The translations under genes and the position numbers were made by a program. Shown here in pieces: positions 1-10,483 of a stretch of DNA of 64,000 nt (position 1 is its first letter; each line of letters begins with the position of its first letter). The notes under the pieces were generated by a model that saw only the letters and a program-made list of their open reading frames with translations, was not told the DNA's origin and searched no databases. This DNA is from Nemertoderma westbladi (Eukaryota > Xenacoelomorpha > Nemertodermatida > Nemertodermatidae): NCBI GenBank assembly GCA_032718475.1, contig JAUCBJ010004498.1, positions 1 through 64,000 of the forward strand, in the 5' to 3' direction.

Positions 1-519
1 GTATACTACAGTACTCTGGTACTAACAATTTAACTAAAATCTTTGATGTAGTCAGTCACAGGTACCTAAAACTGGGCCATATACCTGTATAGGCCTACTG
101 GTACCGGTATTTGGTCCGTGGACCAAATACTTTTTCGAGAAAAGGCTACTTTATCTGTTTAGCCTTTGCCCGATTGGGAAAGCCATTTAACAGCTTAAAG
201 GTGCAGGTTAGTAAAGGCAGAAAGGAGCAGGTTACTGGGTTACAGAGGCGTGTTGGGCATTGGCTGATTGGGGGAACCAAAAGAGTAAACATTGAATTCC
301 ATTTAATTATCTGCATTTCTGGGAGAGTCAAAGCTAGTGGTCACTAGAGTCAGCCGAGTGCTAGGAAAAAGAATAATGCTCTTCTAGGGTTCGAACTCAC
401 GACCTTCTAATTAGAAAACTAAGCAAATGGTCAGCTTGAAGACCTTAGACCCTTAATCTGAGGCATCGAGCAGCCAATGAGACAGCAGATGCGAGTACAG
501 TGGTAAAGCCCATCCATGG
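1..519. other. Non-coding left edge with interspersed-repeat and SINE-like pieces
   Basis: No gene is supported here. Around 215-255 the text AAAGGAGCAGGTTAC and nearby AGAGGCG is the reverse complement of the 68-bp repeat unit found near 43.0-43.3 kb, so this is a minus-oriented copy of that family. At about 387-398 the reverse complement reads GAGTTCGAACCC, a good RNA polymerase III B box. That suggests the head of a tRNA-derived SINE on the minus strand. No convincing A box was found, so the SINE call is tentative. Confidence 0.4.
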
Positions 520-1672
520 TGAGGCATAGTCTATGCCTCAGTGAGGCATAGTCTATGCCTCAGTGAGTCATATTCTATGCCTCAGTGCCTCAGTGAGGCA
601 TAGTCTATGCCTCAGTGAGGCCTAGTCTATGCCTCAGTGCCTCAGTAAGGCATAGTCTATGCCTCAGTGAGTCATAGTCTATGCCTCAATGCCTCAGTGA
701 GGCATGGTCTATGCCTCAGTGAGGCATAGTCTATGCCTCAGTGAGGCATAGTCTATGCCTCAGTGAGTCATAGTCTATGCCTCAGTGCCTCAGTGAGGCA
801 TAGTCTATGCCCCAGTGAGGCATAGTCTATGCCTCAGTGAGGCATAGTCTATGCCTCAGTGAGTCATAGTCTATGCCTCAGTGAGGCATAGTCTATGCCT
901 CAGTGAGGCATAGTCTATGCCTCAGTGAGTCATAGTCTATGCTTCAGTGCCTCAGTGAGGCATAGTCTATGCCTCAGTGAGGCCTAGTCTATGCCTCAGT
1001 GAGGCATAGTCTATGCCTCAGTGCCTCAGTGAGGCATAGTCTATGCCTCAGTGAGTCATAGTCTATGCCTCAGTGCCTCAGTGAGGCATAGTCTATGCCT
1101 CAGTGAGGTATAGTCTATGCCTCAGTGAGGCATAGTCTATGCCTCAGTGAGGCCTAGTCTATGCCTCAGTGCCTCAGTAAGGCATAGTCTATGCCTCAGT
1201 GAGGCATAGTCTATGCCTCAGTGAGTCATAGTCTATGCCTCAATGCCTCAGTGAGGCATAGTCTATGCCTCAGTGAGTCATAGTCTATGCCTCAGTGAGT
1301 CATAGTCTATGCCTCAGTGCCCCAGTGAGGCATAGTCTATGCCTCAGTGAGGCATAGTCTATGCCTCAGTGAGGCATAGTCTATGCCTCAGTGAGGCATA
1401 GTCTATGCCTCAGTGAGTCATAGTCTATGCCTCAGTGAGTCATAGTCTATGCCTCAGTGCCTCAGTGAGGCCTAGTCTATGCCTCAGTGAGGCCTAGTCT
1501 ATGCCTCAGTGAGGCATAGTCTATGCCTCAGTGAGGCATAGTCTATGCCTCAGTGAGGCATAGTCTATGCCTCAGTGCCTCAGTGAGGCATAGTCTATGC
1601 CTCAGTGCCTCAATGAGGCATAGTCTATGCCTCAGTGAGTCATAGTCTATGCCTCGGTGAGGCATAGTCTGT
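520..1672. repeat. 22-bp palindromic satellite array
   Basis: The array has roughly 45-50 copies of a unit built on GAGGCATAGTCTATGCCTC. This is an almost perfect palindrome: 9-bp arms GAGGCATAG and CTATGCCTC around a single T. Units are joined by CAGT (22-bp period). Many are extended by 8 bp (TGCCTCAG), giving a second 30-bp period. Common variants are GAGTCATAG (one arm mutated) and GAGGCCTAG. Any single strand could fold into a chain of short hairpins. No open reading frame spans it. Confidence 0.95.
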
Positions 1673-1734
1673 GTCAAGTCTTAAATGAGAGTCTTACAAA
1701 TTCGAACGTCAACGAACAAATTCGAAGGTTACTG

Positions 1735-1812
1735 TTCCACCTTGGTGTAGTGGTTGCGTAGAATTCACATCTCTCGTATGTCATGGGTTCGACCCCTGCA
1801 TGAACCAGGGCA
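1735..1812 (+). repeat. tRNA-Glu-like SINE head or tRNA pseudogene
   Basis: TGGTGTAGTGG fits the Pol III A box, and GGTTCGACCCC, 47 nt downstream, fits the B box with one mismatch. Between them a 4-bp stem ACAT/ATGT encloses a 7-nt loop with CTC at the anticodon position. The D arm resembles tRNA-Glu. The acceptor stem pairs only partly (GTTC with GAAC) and the T stem has one mismatch. A functional tRNA is therefore unlikely; a tRNA-derived SINE or decayed tRNA is the best reading. Confidence 0.55.
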
Positions 1813-1912
1813 GTTTTCGTTCGGTCAGCAATAGGCCTAACGTTGCAAAATGCAGTATTATTGCCTAGTAACCAATTCATGGCTACCGTATGGTTTTCAC
1901 TTTGAGACATTT

Positions 1913-2540
1913 CGTCCTCTAGCGGCAGACTGGGGAACTTCATACTACTCTGTGACTCTGCAAAAGATATAGCCTATGCCGTAGTAGATGCCGTTTGGGG
2001 GGTCAAAATTAAGTAATAATATATCTAAATAAGTCTCAAACATCTTGCCTCATGGCTCGCCCCTTAGAACCCTTAAGCAATATAACTTCATAGTTTTGCG
2101 GATTGTAAATAACAAAGCTAGAGAAGATGTTAATTTTTAAATAACACGCCCTCTAGCGGTAGACAGGGGAACTTCAGCCTACTCTATGTCTCCGCAAAAT
2201 ATATAGCCTATGCCGTAGTAGATGCCGATTGGGGGGTCAAATTAAGTAATAATATATCTAAATAAGCCTCAAACATCTTGCCTCATGGCTCGCCCCTTAG
2301 AACCCTTAAGCAATATAACTTCATAGTTTTGCGGATTGTAAATAACAAAGCTAGAGAAGATGTTAATTTTTAAATAATACGCCCTCTAGCGGTAGACAGG
2401 GGAACTTCATACTACTCTATGGCTCCGCAAAAGATATGGCCTATGCCGTAGTAGATGCCTACCGAGTTTAAACCCATTCGGAATGAAAATAGCAAAGTTA
2501 GAGAAGATGTTAATTTCAGATCATATGCCCTCTAGCGGCA
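1913..2540. repeat. 233-bp tandem triplication (third copy shortened)
   Basis: Each copy starts with CCCTCTAGCGG followed by AGAC..GGGGAACTTCA, continues through GCCTATGCCGTAGTAGATGCC and ends with AGAGAAGATGTTAATTT. Copies begin near 1913, 2147 and 2380. The third lacks an internal segment and ends at about 2525, where the CTCTAGCGG motif recurs. The high identity indicates recent duplication. The copies are non-coding. Each start carries a CTCF-like 12-mer (see findings). Confidence 0.9.
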
Positions 2541-2990
2541 GACTATGGAACTGCAGACGGCTGGATATAGGTAAGAGTAATTAGTAATCAGAGCTGTCAC
2601 GGGGTGGGGGGGGGGGGTGGGGCGCTTGGATACAACTATTATTAATAAGCTGTTGCTTGGTTAAAGCTAATTGGGGGTCAAAGGTCAAAGGTCAACGATA
2701 AAGCTGTCTTGATATAGATAAGAGTAATTAGTTACCAGTAAGGGAGCTGTATACCCTATGGCTAAGTATAACGAGATGAAAGTCAATGAGGTCATATAGA
2801 AACCAATATATAAAACTAATTATTGGTAAATCTAAAATAAAGTACAATTAATTAATTTAAAATTAAATATAAATAAATAAGTATTAATGAATAAAAGAGC
2901 TGCGGTGTCACTTATGACACCCTCTTGAGCCGGCTCTGCTGACAGTTAGACATCACTGATGACCCATTGTGTGTCAGGGCGCTAATCAGT
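2541..2990. other. AT-rich non-coding stretch
   Basis: There are two diverged copies of a segment containing GATATAG.TAAGAGTAATTAG (near 2562 and 2710) and a run of 15-17 G around 2602-2618. No coding signal was seen. Confidence 0.6.
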
Positions 2991-3200
2991 CTGATTAATT
3001 AGGATAATCAATTAAACCCTAATTAGGAGTCATATGACACCTGTTAGGGTTTAATTGTACTAATTAATTGATGACACCTGTCAATTAGGGTCTAATTAGC
3101 CTAATTAGGAGGTGTCACCCAGACAGTCTGGCGCCAATGACACCCAATGACACCCTATGGGTGATAATAGGGTGTCATATGACACCCAATGGGTGTCAGT
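2991..3200. repeat. Cluster of overlapping perfect palindromes
   Basis: CAATTAAACCCTAA (3009-3022) is inverted as TTAGGGTTTAATTG (3044-3057). GACACCCTAT (3149-3158) is inverted as ATAGGGTGTC (3167-3176). GGGTGTCATATGACACCC (about 3170-3187) and GACACCCAATGGGTGTC (3181-3197) are self-palindromic and overlap. GACACC and GGTGTC half-sites recur through 2905-3197. I cannot assign this to a known element; the nested inverted repeats suggest remnants of a short non-autonomous transposon. Confidence 0.7.
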
Positions 3201-5078
3201 TGGGTCCAACTGTCGCCGAGCCGCCCAAGACCCTACTACTAATGTTGGTTGAAATTGAGCTTCGGCCATTTTATACACAAGAATGCTCAAAAAGCGCCGT
3301 TTTGTGTTTTCAGTCAGAATTGTTTAAGAAATAGAAATAGATTCTGAGAAAAATGGGTTTAACGATGAAGGCAAAATACAGATAATAGGATCTTTCATGT
3401 TTCGACAATAACTTTTAGCAATTTTATTCATATCTTTTTAATTTTGGGAGCCTTTCTGATGAAATGGCTTTAAACAATTGAAAAATGCTTGTAGATTTTA
3501 AATCTCCTTTAAATAAATTTTAAATATAAATATATTAAATATAAAATTTAAATATATTTTAAATAAAAAATTTTAGCATTTTCAAAATACGGGGCCCGAT
3601 CCCATCCCCCCCCCCCCCCCCCCCCCCTCTCTCTTAAAATACGCTGCGTTATTTTAAACCCTCTGCGTTTTTATTTTGTTGAGCACCGGTTGGAGCCCTG
3701 TTCCACTGTAACCTGATCCTGATTGCTGTTTTGCATACTTGTATGCAATATGTAGGTGGATAAAAAAATTTCAAAATTTTTTTTGAAACTTTAATTTTTT
3801 TACCTAATTTTAACATAATTTATGCAATTATTTTTTTAATGCTAAGGCTCTTAGAGGGATGGTCACCAAGTGCCCAAAATGTCGTTATTTTTTGTGCACA
3901 ATGGCATCACGAATATGAATCGACCCTATCACCATATTTGATATACAGTATGCTCATGTTCAAAAATTATTTGAAAAAAAAATACATTTTTTACCACATT
4001 TTTGACACCGTTTTGACACCTAAATTTCACACTTTATGACCTATATTTCAGCAACCACAAACAAAATGAAAAAAATGGTAATAGGTGTTAAGCATCACAC
4101 AATCATCATTCATGCCAAATTTCACGCTAATGTACATTGTATAATCATAGTTCTGACGAGCAGGCTGTCTGTCTATATACTGTATTTATTGATTTACTGT
4201 ACCATGGGCTTTAAGAATATTATTGCAGAAAAACCAATTCAATTGGAATTAAACAGCCAATTAGATTCCTCCTATTGCCCTCCTACTTCAGTTGTGGTTT
4301 GTCAGAAATTCCAACTGGTCTACCAAAAATAAATTCACATTCTACGTAAACAACATAAAATTATACTGTATTTTATTCATATCAGGTTGGCATCAAAATA
4401 TTGTAGGTTCACTTTATATGGAATACCGGTATCGGTAGGTAGGCCTACTGGTACGGACTATTCGTCTAAGCGAACACTAAAATTAATAATGAATAATTAG
4501 GTACATTAAGTACACAGTACGAGTGGAGCTTAAAATCTTACAGTAGGATCAGCGGGAAGACAAGCCTGTTTGTTTTCCAAAGAATAAATATGAAATTTTC
4601 TTTCCTCACATTTTAGTTTTCTCAAAAATTCCATTTCTATCCAAATTTAAGCGAAATTTACAGGATTTAGATTTCAATTTATCACCTTGGGCGATAACGT
4701 GTCCCGTAGAAAAAAAACGTTAATATAGCGGGATATAAAGTACCGCCATACTGCCCAATCCAAACGTTTCTTATTATACTGTATATATTTTATCACATTT
4801 TACATAATTATATTTAAAATTATCGTCTCCCTTTTAAAACGTACTTATAAGTGGAGAAATATTTTTTTACAGTATTTAACATGTCACGATATAATATTCC
4901 GAATAATATATTATGATTAATATAGATAAACTGTACATACATGAACTAAAGTATTAGGTTATTATAATATCAAGGTTAATTTAAATGAAAACCATAATTT
5001 TTCATTATTATCTGTCATATGAAATAAATTAAACGAACGGATGAAGTGGTAGGCATTCACCAGCGGCAGCATAGTGTA
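3201..5078. other. AT-rich intergenic DNA
   Basis: No gene is supported. There is a run of about 22 C at 3606-3627 and low-complexity TTTAAATA tracts at 3500-3580. Short open frames here lack recognisable domains and have the base composition of the surrounding non-coding DNA. Confidence 0.6.
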
Positions 5079-5129
5079 AAGATGATAGAAAAAATAAATA
5101 AAATAAAAATTTATTTTTTCTATCATCTT
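5079..5129. repeat. Perfect long hairpin, about 20-bp arms
   Basis: The left arm starts AAGATGATAGAAAAAATAAA and the right arm ends with its complement, TTTATTTTTTCTATCATCTT. The loop is about 9-10 nt of A/T. It is probably the tip of a fold-back insertion or a slippage/templated-repair product. No function is visible. Confidence 0.85.
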
Positions 5130-5230
5130 GAAATAAATTAACTTCATTTAACGCTGATTGAATCTTCTGCTGATTGAATAACGACATTTTTGTGAGCATG
5201 AATATCACGAATAATATTTTAACTATTTAC

Positions 5231-5361
5231 ATACTTGTGTGTAAAGTAGCACTTTACAGTGTGATAATCCGAGTGGCTTTGTTACACGAACGAATGTTAG
5301 TGATTGAGTGAAAATAAAGCCACGAGGATCAGAACACTGTAAAGTACTTTGCAACAAGTAT
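5231..5361. repeat. MITE-like inverted repeat, about 47-bp imperfect arms
   Basis: The left arm (5231-5280) contains ATACTTG, CTTTACAGTGT, GAT..CC and GTGGCTTT. The right arm (5316-5361) is its imperfect complement, AAAGCCAC..ACACTGTAAAG..CAAGTAT. About 35 bp separate them. The small size and lack of coding capacity fit a miniature inverted-repeat element. Target-site duplications were not resolved. Confidence 0.7.
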
Positions 5362-7380
5362 GTATTTTATTCCAAAATTGTAGCATTACGAAATGATTGT
5401 ATATATATTATAAATGATAGAAACTGCACAAATTAAATTAGTTGCTGTATAAATAAATGTAAAAGTGACATAAATTACGTTATAAATAAGTTAGCTTATA
5501 TTTATGGTGACGTTTGGAGCCTTATTATAATAATATAGCTAGGCCCTACCGGTTATTAATAGCTATACCTCGCCTACCGGTAGGTAATGCAGTAGGCCTA
5601 TCTGGCTGTCAGGCAAATTTTACTGAGAAACTACAATTTACAAAAATTTTAAAAATTTAAATTTACTAGAATTTACAAAAATTCCGTTAGACAAACCCGA
5701 CTCATACAGTATAACTCGCCACAAACATTTACAGTAGATTAATTAAATTTTAAATAATCCATAATTATAATTATAGTTTAATATTTATCATTATAATTAC
5801 TTATATTCTGGTGCAGTCTTAACAATTGTAGAGTAATATTTTTCATTTCTCACTATAAAATATTTTTATTCCAAAATTGTAACATTACTCAACGCCGATA
5901 GAATTAACAGCGAGTTGTTATTTAGCACTTTACAACTTTAGAGGACATTACAGCATTGTATTGGCCTGTACATTTAGTATTGTATTTGGAGTTATTGTTT
6001 ACGTGGTAACCCATGGCGGCGTTAAGTAATGTCCCCTTAAAGACATTACTAGGACATTACGTAGGCCTACTATCTTTGAGTTGCACGACACACCTACAAT
6101 ATATTTAATTCTACAGTATCTTTCCCGTAGCCGTAATACATTATTAATAATTATTATACTAATACGATTTTGGATCGAATTAGCGGTATTGGCATGGTAC
6201 TGTAGTACAATGAGTTGGCATGCGTAATCACCCCACCACCCTTGTCTTGATTGCACACTTAACAGAGAGCTAGCCAACCAGAAAATCTTTATTCAGCTAT
6301 TCTAAATTTCTTCGTCATCGGTTATACTTCGTCATATGACAGACAATTGTCTGAGCTCAGACTCAGACAGTCTGATGACAGACTTCTCTGAAAATATGCT
6401 GTGAGACATTTATTAGACACATTTACGTCATCAGACATTTACTAGACACAGGATATGAGACATACATTTAGTGTTTATACTTAAAGAAGATATCTGTCTC
6501 AGACATGATCATTTCATTTCGTGTTACCCCATACCCCCCCCCCCCCCCCCCCCCCCCACAATGCTGTAACCCCTCCCCCATACTTTATGTGTCTGAAAGC
6601 GAAAAACTTAAAAAATTTATTTATCTGTTAATGGCTCATTCCATGTAAAGTACGGGACATTCGTACGACTTTTTGTGCATACTTTAGCACTGTACATCAA
6701 GAAAATGAACTAAAATATTATAGTGCTTGTTTAGAAAAACCAATTATCGGTTCTTTATAAAAAAGCAGTTTGGAAAATCGGCAGCAGTTTATGTCTCAGA
6801 ATTATTGCTTCAAAAAATTGTAAAGTGCGGGACGCGTACGAAAGTGAAATTCCCAACTGTCAAATTCTTTGCTAAAGTTCAGCGAATTGAGTAAAGTTAG
6901 TGGGAAAACTTGTGTTCCGCGATGTTCCTACTGTAGATATGTAGGGAAAATAAATTAGCCTTTAGTAAGCTGGTAGGTAACATCAATGAAACAGGGGAGT
7001 AGTTTAAGTGCAGGAAAGTCATGTAAAGTGTGGGACATTTCATTGTAAAGTGCGGGACACGTGCGATTATATCATTTATAAAACACATTAAATCGTTAAT
7101 TATTACATTATTCCGATAAGTGATAGTTATAAACTTCTCAGTGAGATTGCCACATATAATTTGAACTTAAAGATGAATGACAATGCAACTAACCCTAACC
7201 AAAATACTAAACCTAACCTACCAAACTTAGTTGGTCCTGTAAAGCCCCTTACTACTGCATACATGTATACATGTGACTGCCTGTCAAGTAAATGTTCCAA
7301 GTATTTAAAGCATACAATTCCACTGGAGGTCCGGCCAATAGTACAGTGCAAACTGCACAGTAGTTATGAGGCGGGTGGGT

Positions 7381-7412
<32 letters not shown>

Positions 7413-7831
7413 TTATTTATAGATAAAATTAATAGGCCTCCAACAAATAGGCTGTACGGGCTTTAATACGCCATTCCAGCATTCCAATATTGCGATACGT
7501 AACGTAACACAAAGTTTAACAAAGCTTTCCCTTTCTCAAAATTGGCCCCAGCATGAAAAAAAATGGCGCAAAACATTGCTCTGCCACTGCCACTGGCAAA
7601 TAGAGGCCAACATAATTATAGTGCCTAATACTGTAAGTAAAACAGAAGAGTACGCACGACAATAACAAATTTGTTTGTATCATTTTTTTGCAGCCTTACC
7701 CTAAGCCCTAGTACAGCGTGGCTCCTACTTGCTGTATTATTACCTCCAGGCAGTTCAATATTATTTAGTAGGCTTATGTAAAATTACCATTTAAGTGCAC
7801 TGTAGGCCTAAAATGTAATACAGATTAGATG
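5362..7831. other. Non-coding DNA with a recurring GTAAAGTGCGGGAC motif
   Basis: No gene is supported. There is a run of about 25 C near 6533-6557 and a run of about 31 G near 7381-7411. The 14-mer GTAAAGTGCGGGAC or a one-base variant occurs near 6645, 6820, 7022 and 7045, and again near 9608. Short frames here are low complexity or cross the poly-G run. Confidence 0.6.
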
Positions 7832-9096
7832 GTGTTCGGACACTTCCCCCCCGGACACTTCCCCCCCCGGACAGTTCCCCCCCGCTCAAGTAGGACACTT
7901 CCCCCCCGGACACTTCCCCCCCAGACACTTCCCCCCCGCGGACACTTCCCCCCCGACTGTTCTTAACTTCGCACATTCGTATTTTTCATTTTGTAAGGTA
8001 AACGGACCGCTTGTATCCAGATAAGTTGTATCCAATTTTCCTTTCGTAGCTCAGAAAGTGATCTTTTGCATCCCGATTTTACATTTTATATCCAAGTTTT
8101 ATTTATGGGTTTTATCAATGCAATTACATCGTATTGTTTGCTAATCTTTAAACAATTAATTATATTAGATGACCTATAAATTCCATCCCCGGAATGATAT
8201 ACTGTTTTTATTAACTATAGAATTATAATAATTAATTGTTTTAATTATAGGTATTATTATGTAATAGTCTTCTTCAAATTGTAGCAGATGGGGATGAATA
8301 TTATTGTTGCAATCAAAATTATACCTCTCCAGGGTAAAATCGACATGCGTCGACCTGTATTCTGTGTTCAGCATTACATATTGATATACATATTACTACT
8401 ATACATACTATATAGATATTATACACACTACATATTAAATTTCCTGGTTACTTGCAATATTTTTAATAGGATTTTGTTGAATTATATAATATTGTAGTAA
8501 TTTATATATTAAATTGGTTAACATTCAATACAGCTCCTACTTTAGGCTTAGTCAATTTATTATCTGATGATACAAACATGAATTAATTATTTCAAAATGG
8601 TCTTAAGTCTTTCACCACGGGCACTCAGGGAAATGCCGGGGTCTGGGGGCGATAACCTCCAAGAAAAGAAGCGGGGGTTTGGGGGCGGCAGCCCCCAAGA
8701 AAAGAAGCGGGGGTTTGGGGGCGGCAGCCCCCAAGAAAAGAAGCGGGGGTTTGGGGGCGGTAGCCCCCAACAAAAGAAGCGGGGGTTTGGGGGCGGCAGC
8801 CCCCAATTAAAAGAAATTAAAAGAATTAAAGGAATTAAAAGAAAAACAAACAAAATTTGACTATAAAAATGTTTCTTTTATAATTTTGAAAAAACTTGTC
8901 TAGATACAACTTGTCCTGTAACCATCTTTAACTTTTGTTTATTGCTTTGATGCACCCAGATTAATTTTAACAGTTTAACTGGGGGGGAAGTGTCCGGGGG
9001 GCAAGTGTCCGGGGGGGAAGTGTCCGGGGGGGAAGTGTCCTACTTGGGCGGGGGGGAAGTGTCCGGGGGGGAAGTGTCCGGGGGGGAAGTGTCCTA
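7832..9096. mobile_element. Fold-back element with G/C-rich repetitive inverted arms
   Basis: The left arm (about 7832-7955) repeats GGACACTTCCCCCCC with an internal CGCTCAAGTAGGACAC. The right arm (8981-9096) is its inverse, repeating GGGGGGGAAGTGTCC with GTGTCCTACTTGGGCG. Beyond the repeats, left CCAGATAAGTTGTATCCA has a weak inverted counterpart at about 8890-8915 on the right, so the terminal inverted repeats may be longer than the G-rich part. The roughly 1-kb core has no transposase and carries a 36-bp repeat array (8643-8808). The structure matches a Foldback-type, non-autonomous DNA element. No target-site duplication was identified. Confidence 0.7.
8643..8808. repeat. 36-bp minisatellite with G-rich hairpins
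   Basis: There are four good copies plus one degenerate copy of a unit containing GCGGGGGTTTGGGGGC, GGCAGCCCCCAA and GAAAAGAA. TTGGGGGC and GCCCCCAA pair around a 4-nt loop. Several G5 runs per unit also allow G-quadruplex folding. It lies inside the fold-back element. Open frames across it are repeat artefacts. Confidence 0.9.
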
Positions 9097-10483
9097 GATC
9101 CAATTAGATAGCCAGATTAGACATGGAACTGTAGTGCACCCATAAAACCGTTATAGTAGCGTACCATGTAAGCGTAAGAGACTGAATGGGAGCCTTGCAG
9201 TAGGCCTACGCACCAGCCAGAGCCAGGAAGGGGTTAATGGCAGGCCTACAAATAGTATTCAGATTATAAAAACTAATAAAAATAGGAATTAAAATTTTGA
9301 GGATATTTACTGAAATATATGTGATCTTCATGAATTTTTTGTAGTGTCTTAATATAAGAGATTGATATGAAGTTATTATGTCTGTTATGATTATTCCAGT
9401 TGAAGTTCTTCCATCTAAATACGCGCTTACTCTACTTCCTTTGATATTTCTACTCTTTGTGCGGGACACCTGTTTACCACATAACACGAAACACCACAAA
9501 CAAACTAAGTACCCCAGATTAAAGATACATATATTTGAGCTTTGCAAACGACATAACATCATTCTACTATAATATGTCTATCTTGTACAAACAAAATATG
9601 GTGTTCAGCGTAAAGTGCGGGACATTATGATGTAAGCAGATTATGAGCACTGAATTTTTAGACACAACGTTGTTTTACTTGACAGCAAATGAATTCATTG
9701 GAAAATATGATTGTTTTGCTTCGAAAAGTACTCTATTACGTTGCCTTCTGCCTATAAAGCTACTCATAAAACGCGGTTGTCATATTATGCACTCATTTAA
9801 CTGTATTTTTTCAGTTTGAGAGGTAAGGGCGAATAACACCAGATTTCAGAAAGTTAACGAATTTTGATGCGGTTTTTTGCATTAAATTCGTAAACCGCAT
9901 CATATATTGGTTCTGAAAATTGATATGAGAAGCAATAATTCAAGTTTTTCAAAATTGGCACTGCGGTTGACATTTGCATGGAATGAGCCTAATGCGTTTC
10001 AAGATACACGCGCTACACGCAGATACACATACTACAGTATGTGAAACAACAAATTGAGAAACAACTGGCCAAATAAAAAATTTGAAAAATGTTAAAAAAT
10101 CTAAAATCACCCCCACTCCCCCCCCCCCCTCCCCACTCCCCTCTTTCAAATGTACGGCGCATTTGAGATTCCCTTTTCTCAGTGTTCCACATTTTTCTTA
10201 TACTTCCATACGGCAATAAAAGATGATATGAGTTGTAAGAATCGCTGAGGTTATGGTTGTGAACTCAAGGTAAGAATGAAGTGGGACTGAAAACCTAAGT
10301 ACTGCAAAGTGGGGAGGAGCTGCATCAAAGGTTGACTGAGAGGATCCCCTCAGAACACCAGATATGGGGGGAGGACCATCCCCCCAGATATATCCGAATG
10401 TCGTCCATGGACGCAGCAATCGCGTAAACGGAGAGACTTCGGGAAGGACAGCGCGAACTGAAGCCGTCGAGAACGCAGGCCAG
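9097..10483. other. Non-coding DNA between the fold-back element and the 29-bp satellite
   Basis: No gene is recognised. There is another GTAAAGTGCGGGAC copy near 9608 and a C-rich run at about 10,111-10,130. Just before the satellite, GATATGGGGGG and CCCCCCAGATAT (about 10,362-10,392) form an inverted repeat. Confidence 0.55.

Noticed and set aside
111-347. 78-codon frame at the left edge
   Set aside because: It overlaps an interspersed repeat and has no recognisable domain or splice context.
520-1672. CRISPR-like array
   Set aside because: Units are contiguous, without unique spacers, and the context is eukaryotic.
1735-1812. Functional tRNA-Glu gene
   Set aside because: The acceptor and T stems are incomplete; SINE head or pseudogene is the safer call.
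7791-7976. Gly/Ser-rich minus-strand frame
   Set aside because: It is a translation of the C-rich inverted arm of the fold-back element.
8587-8860. Short open frames on both strands rich in Gly/Pro repeats
   Set aside because: They are translations of the 36-bp minisatellite within the fold-back element.
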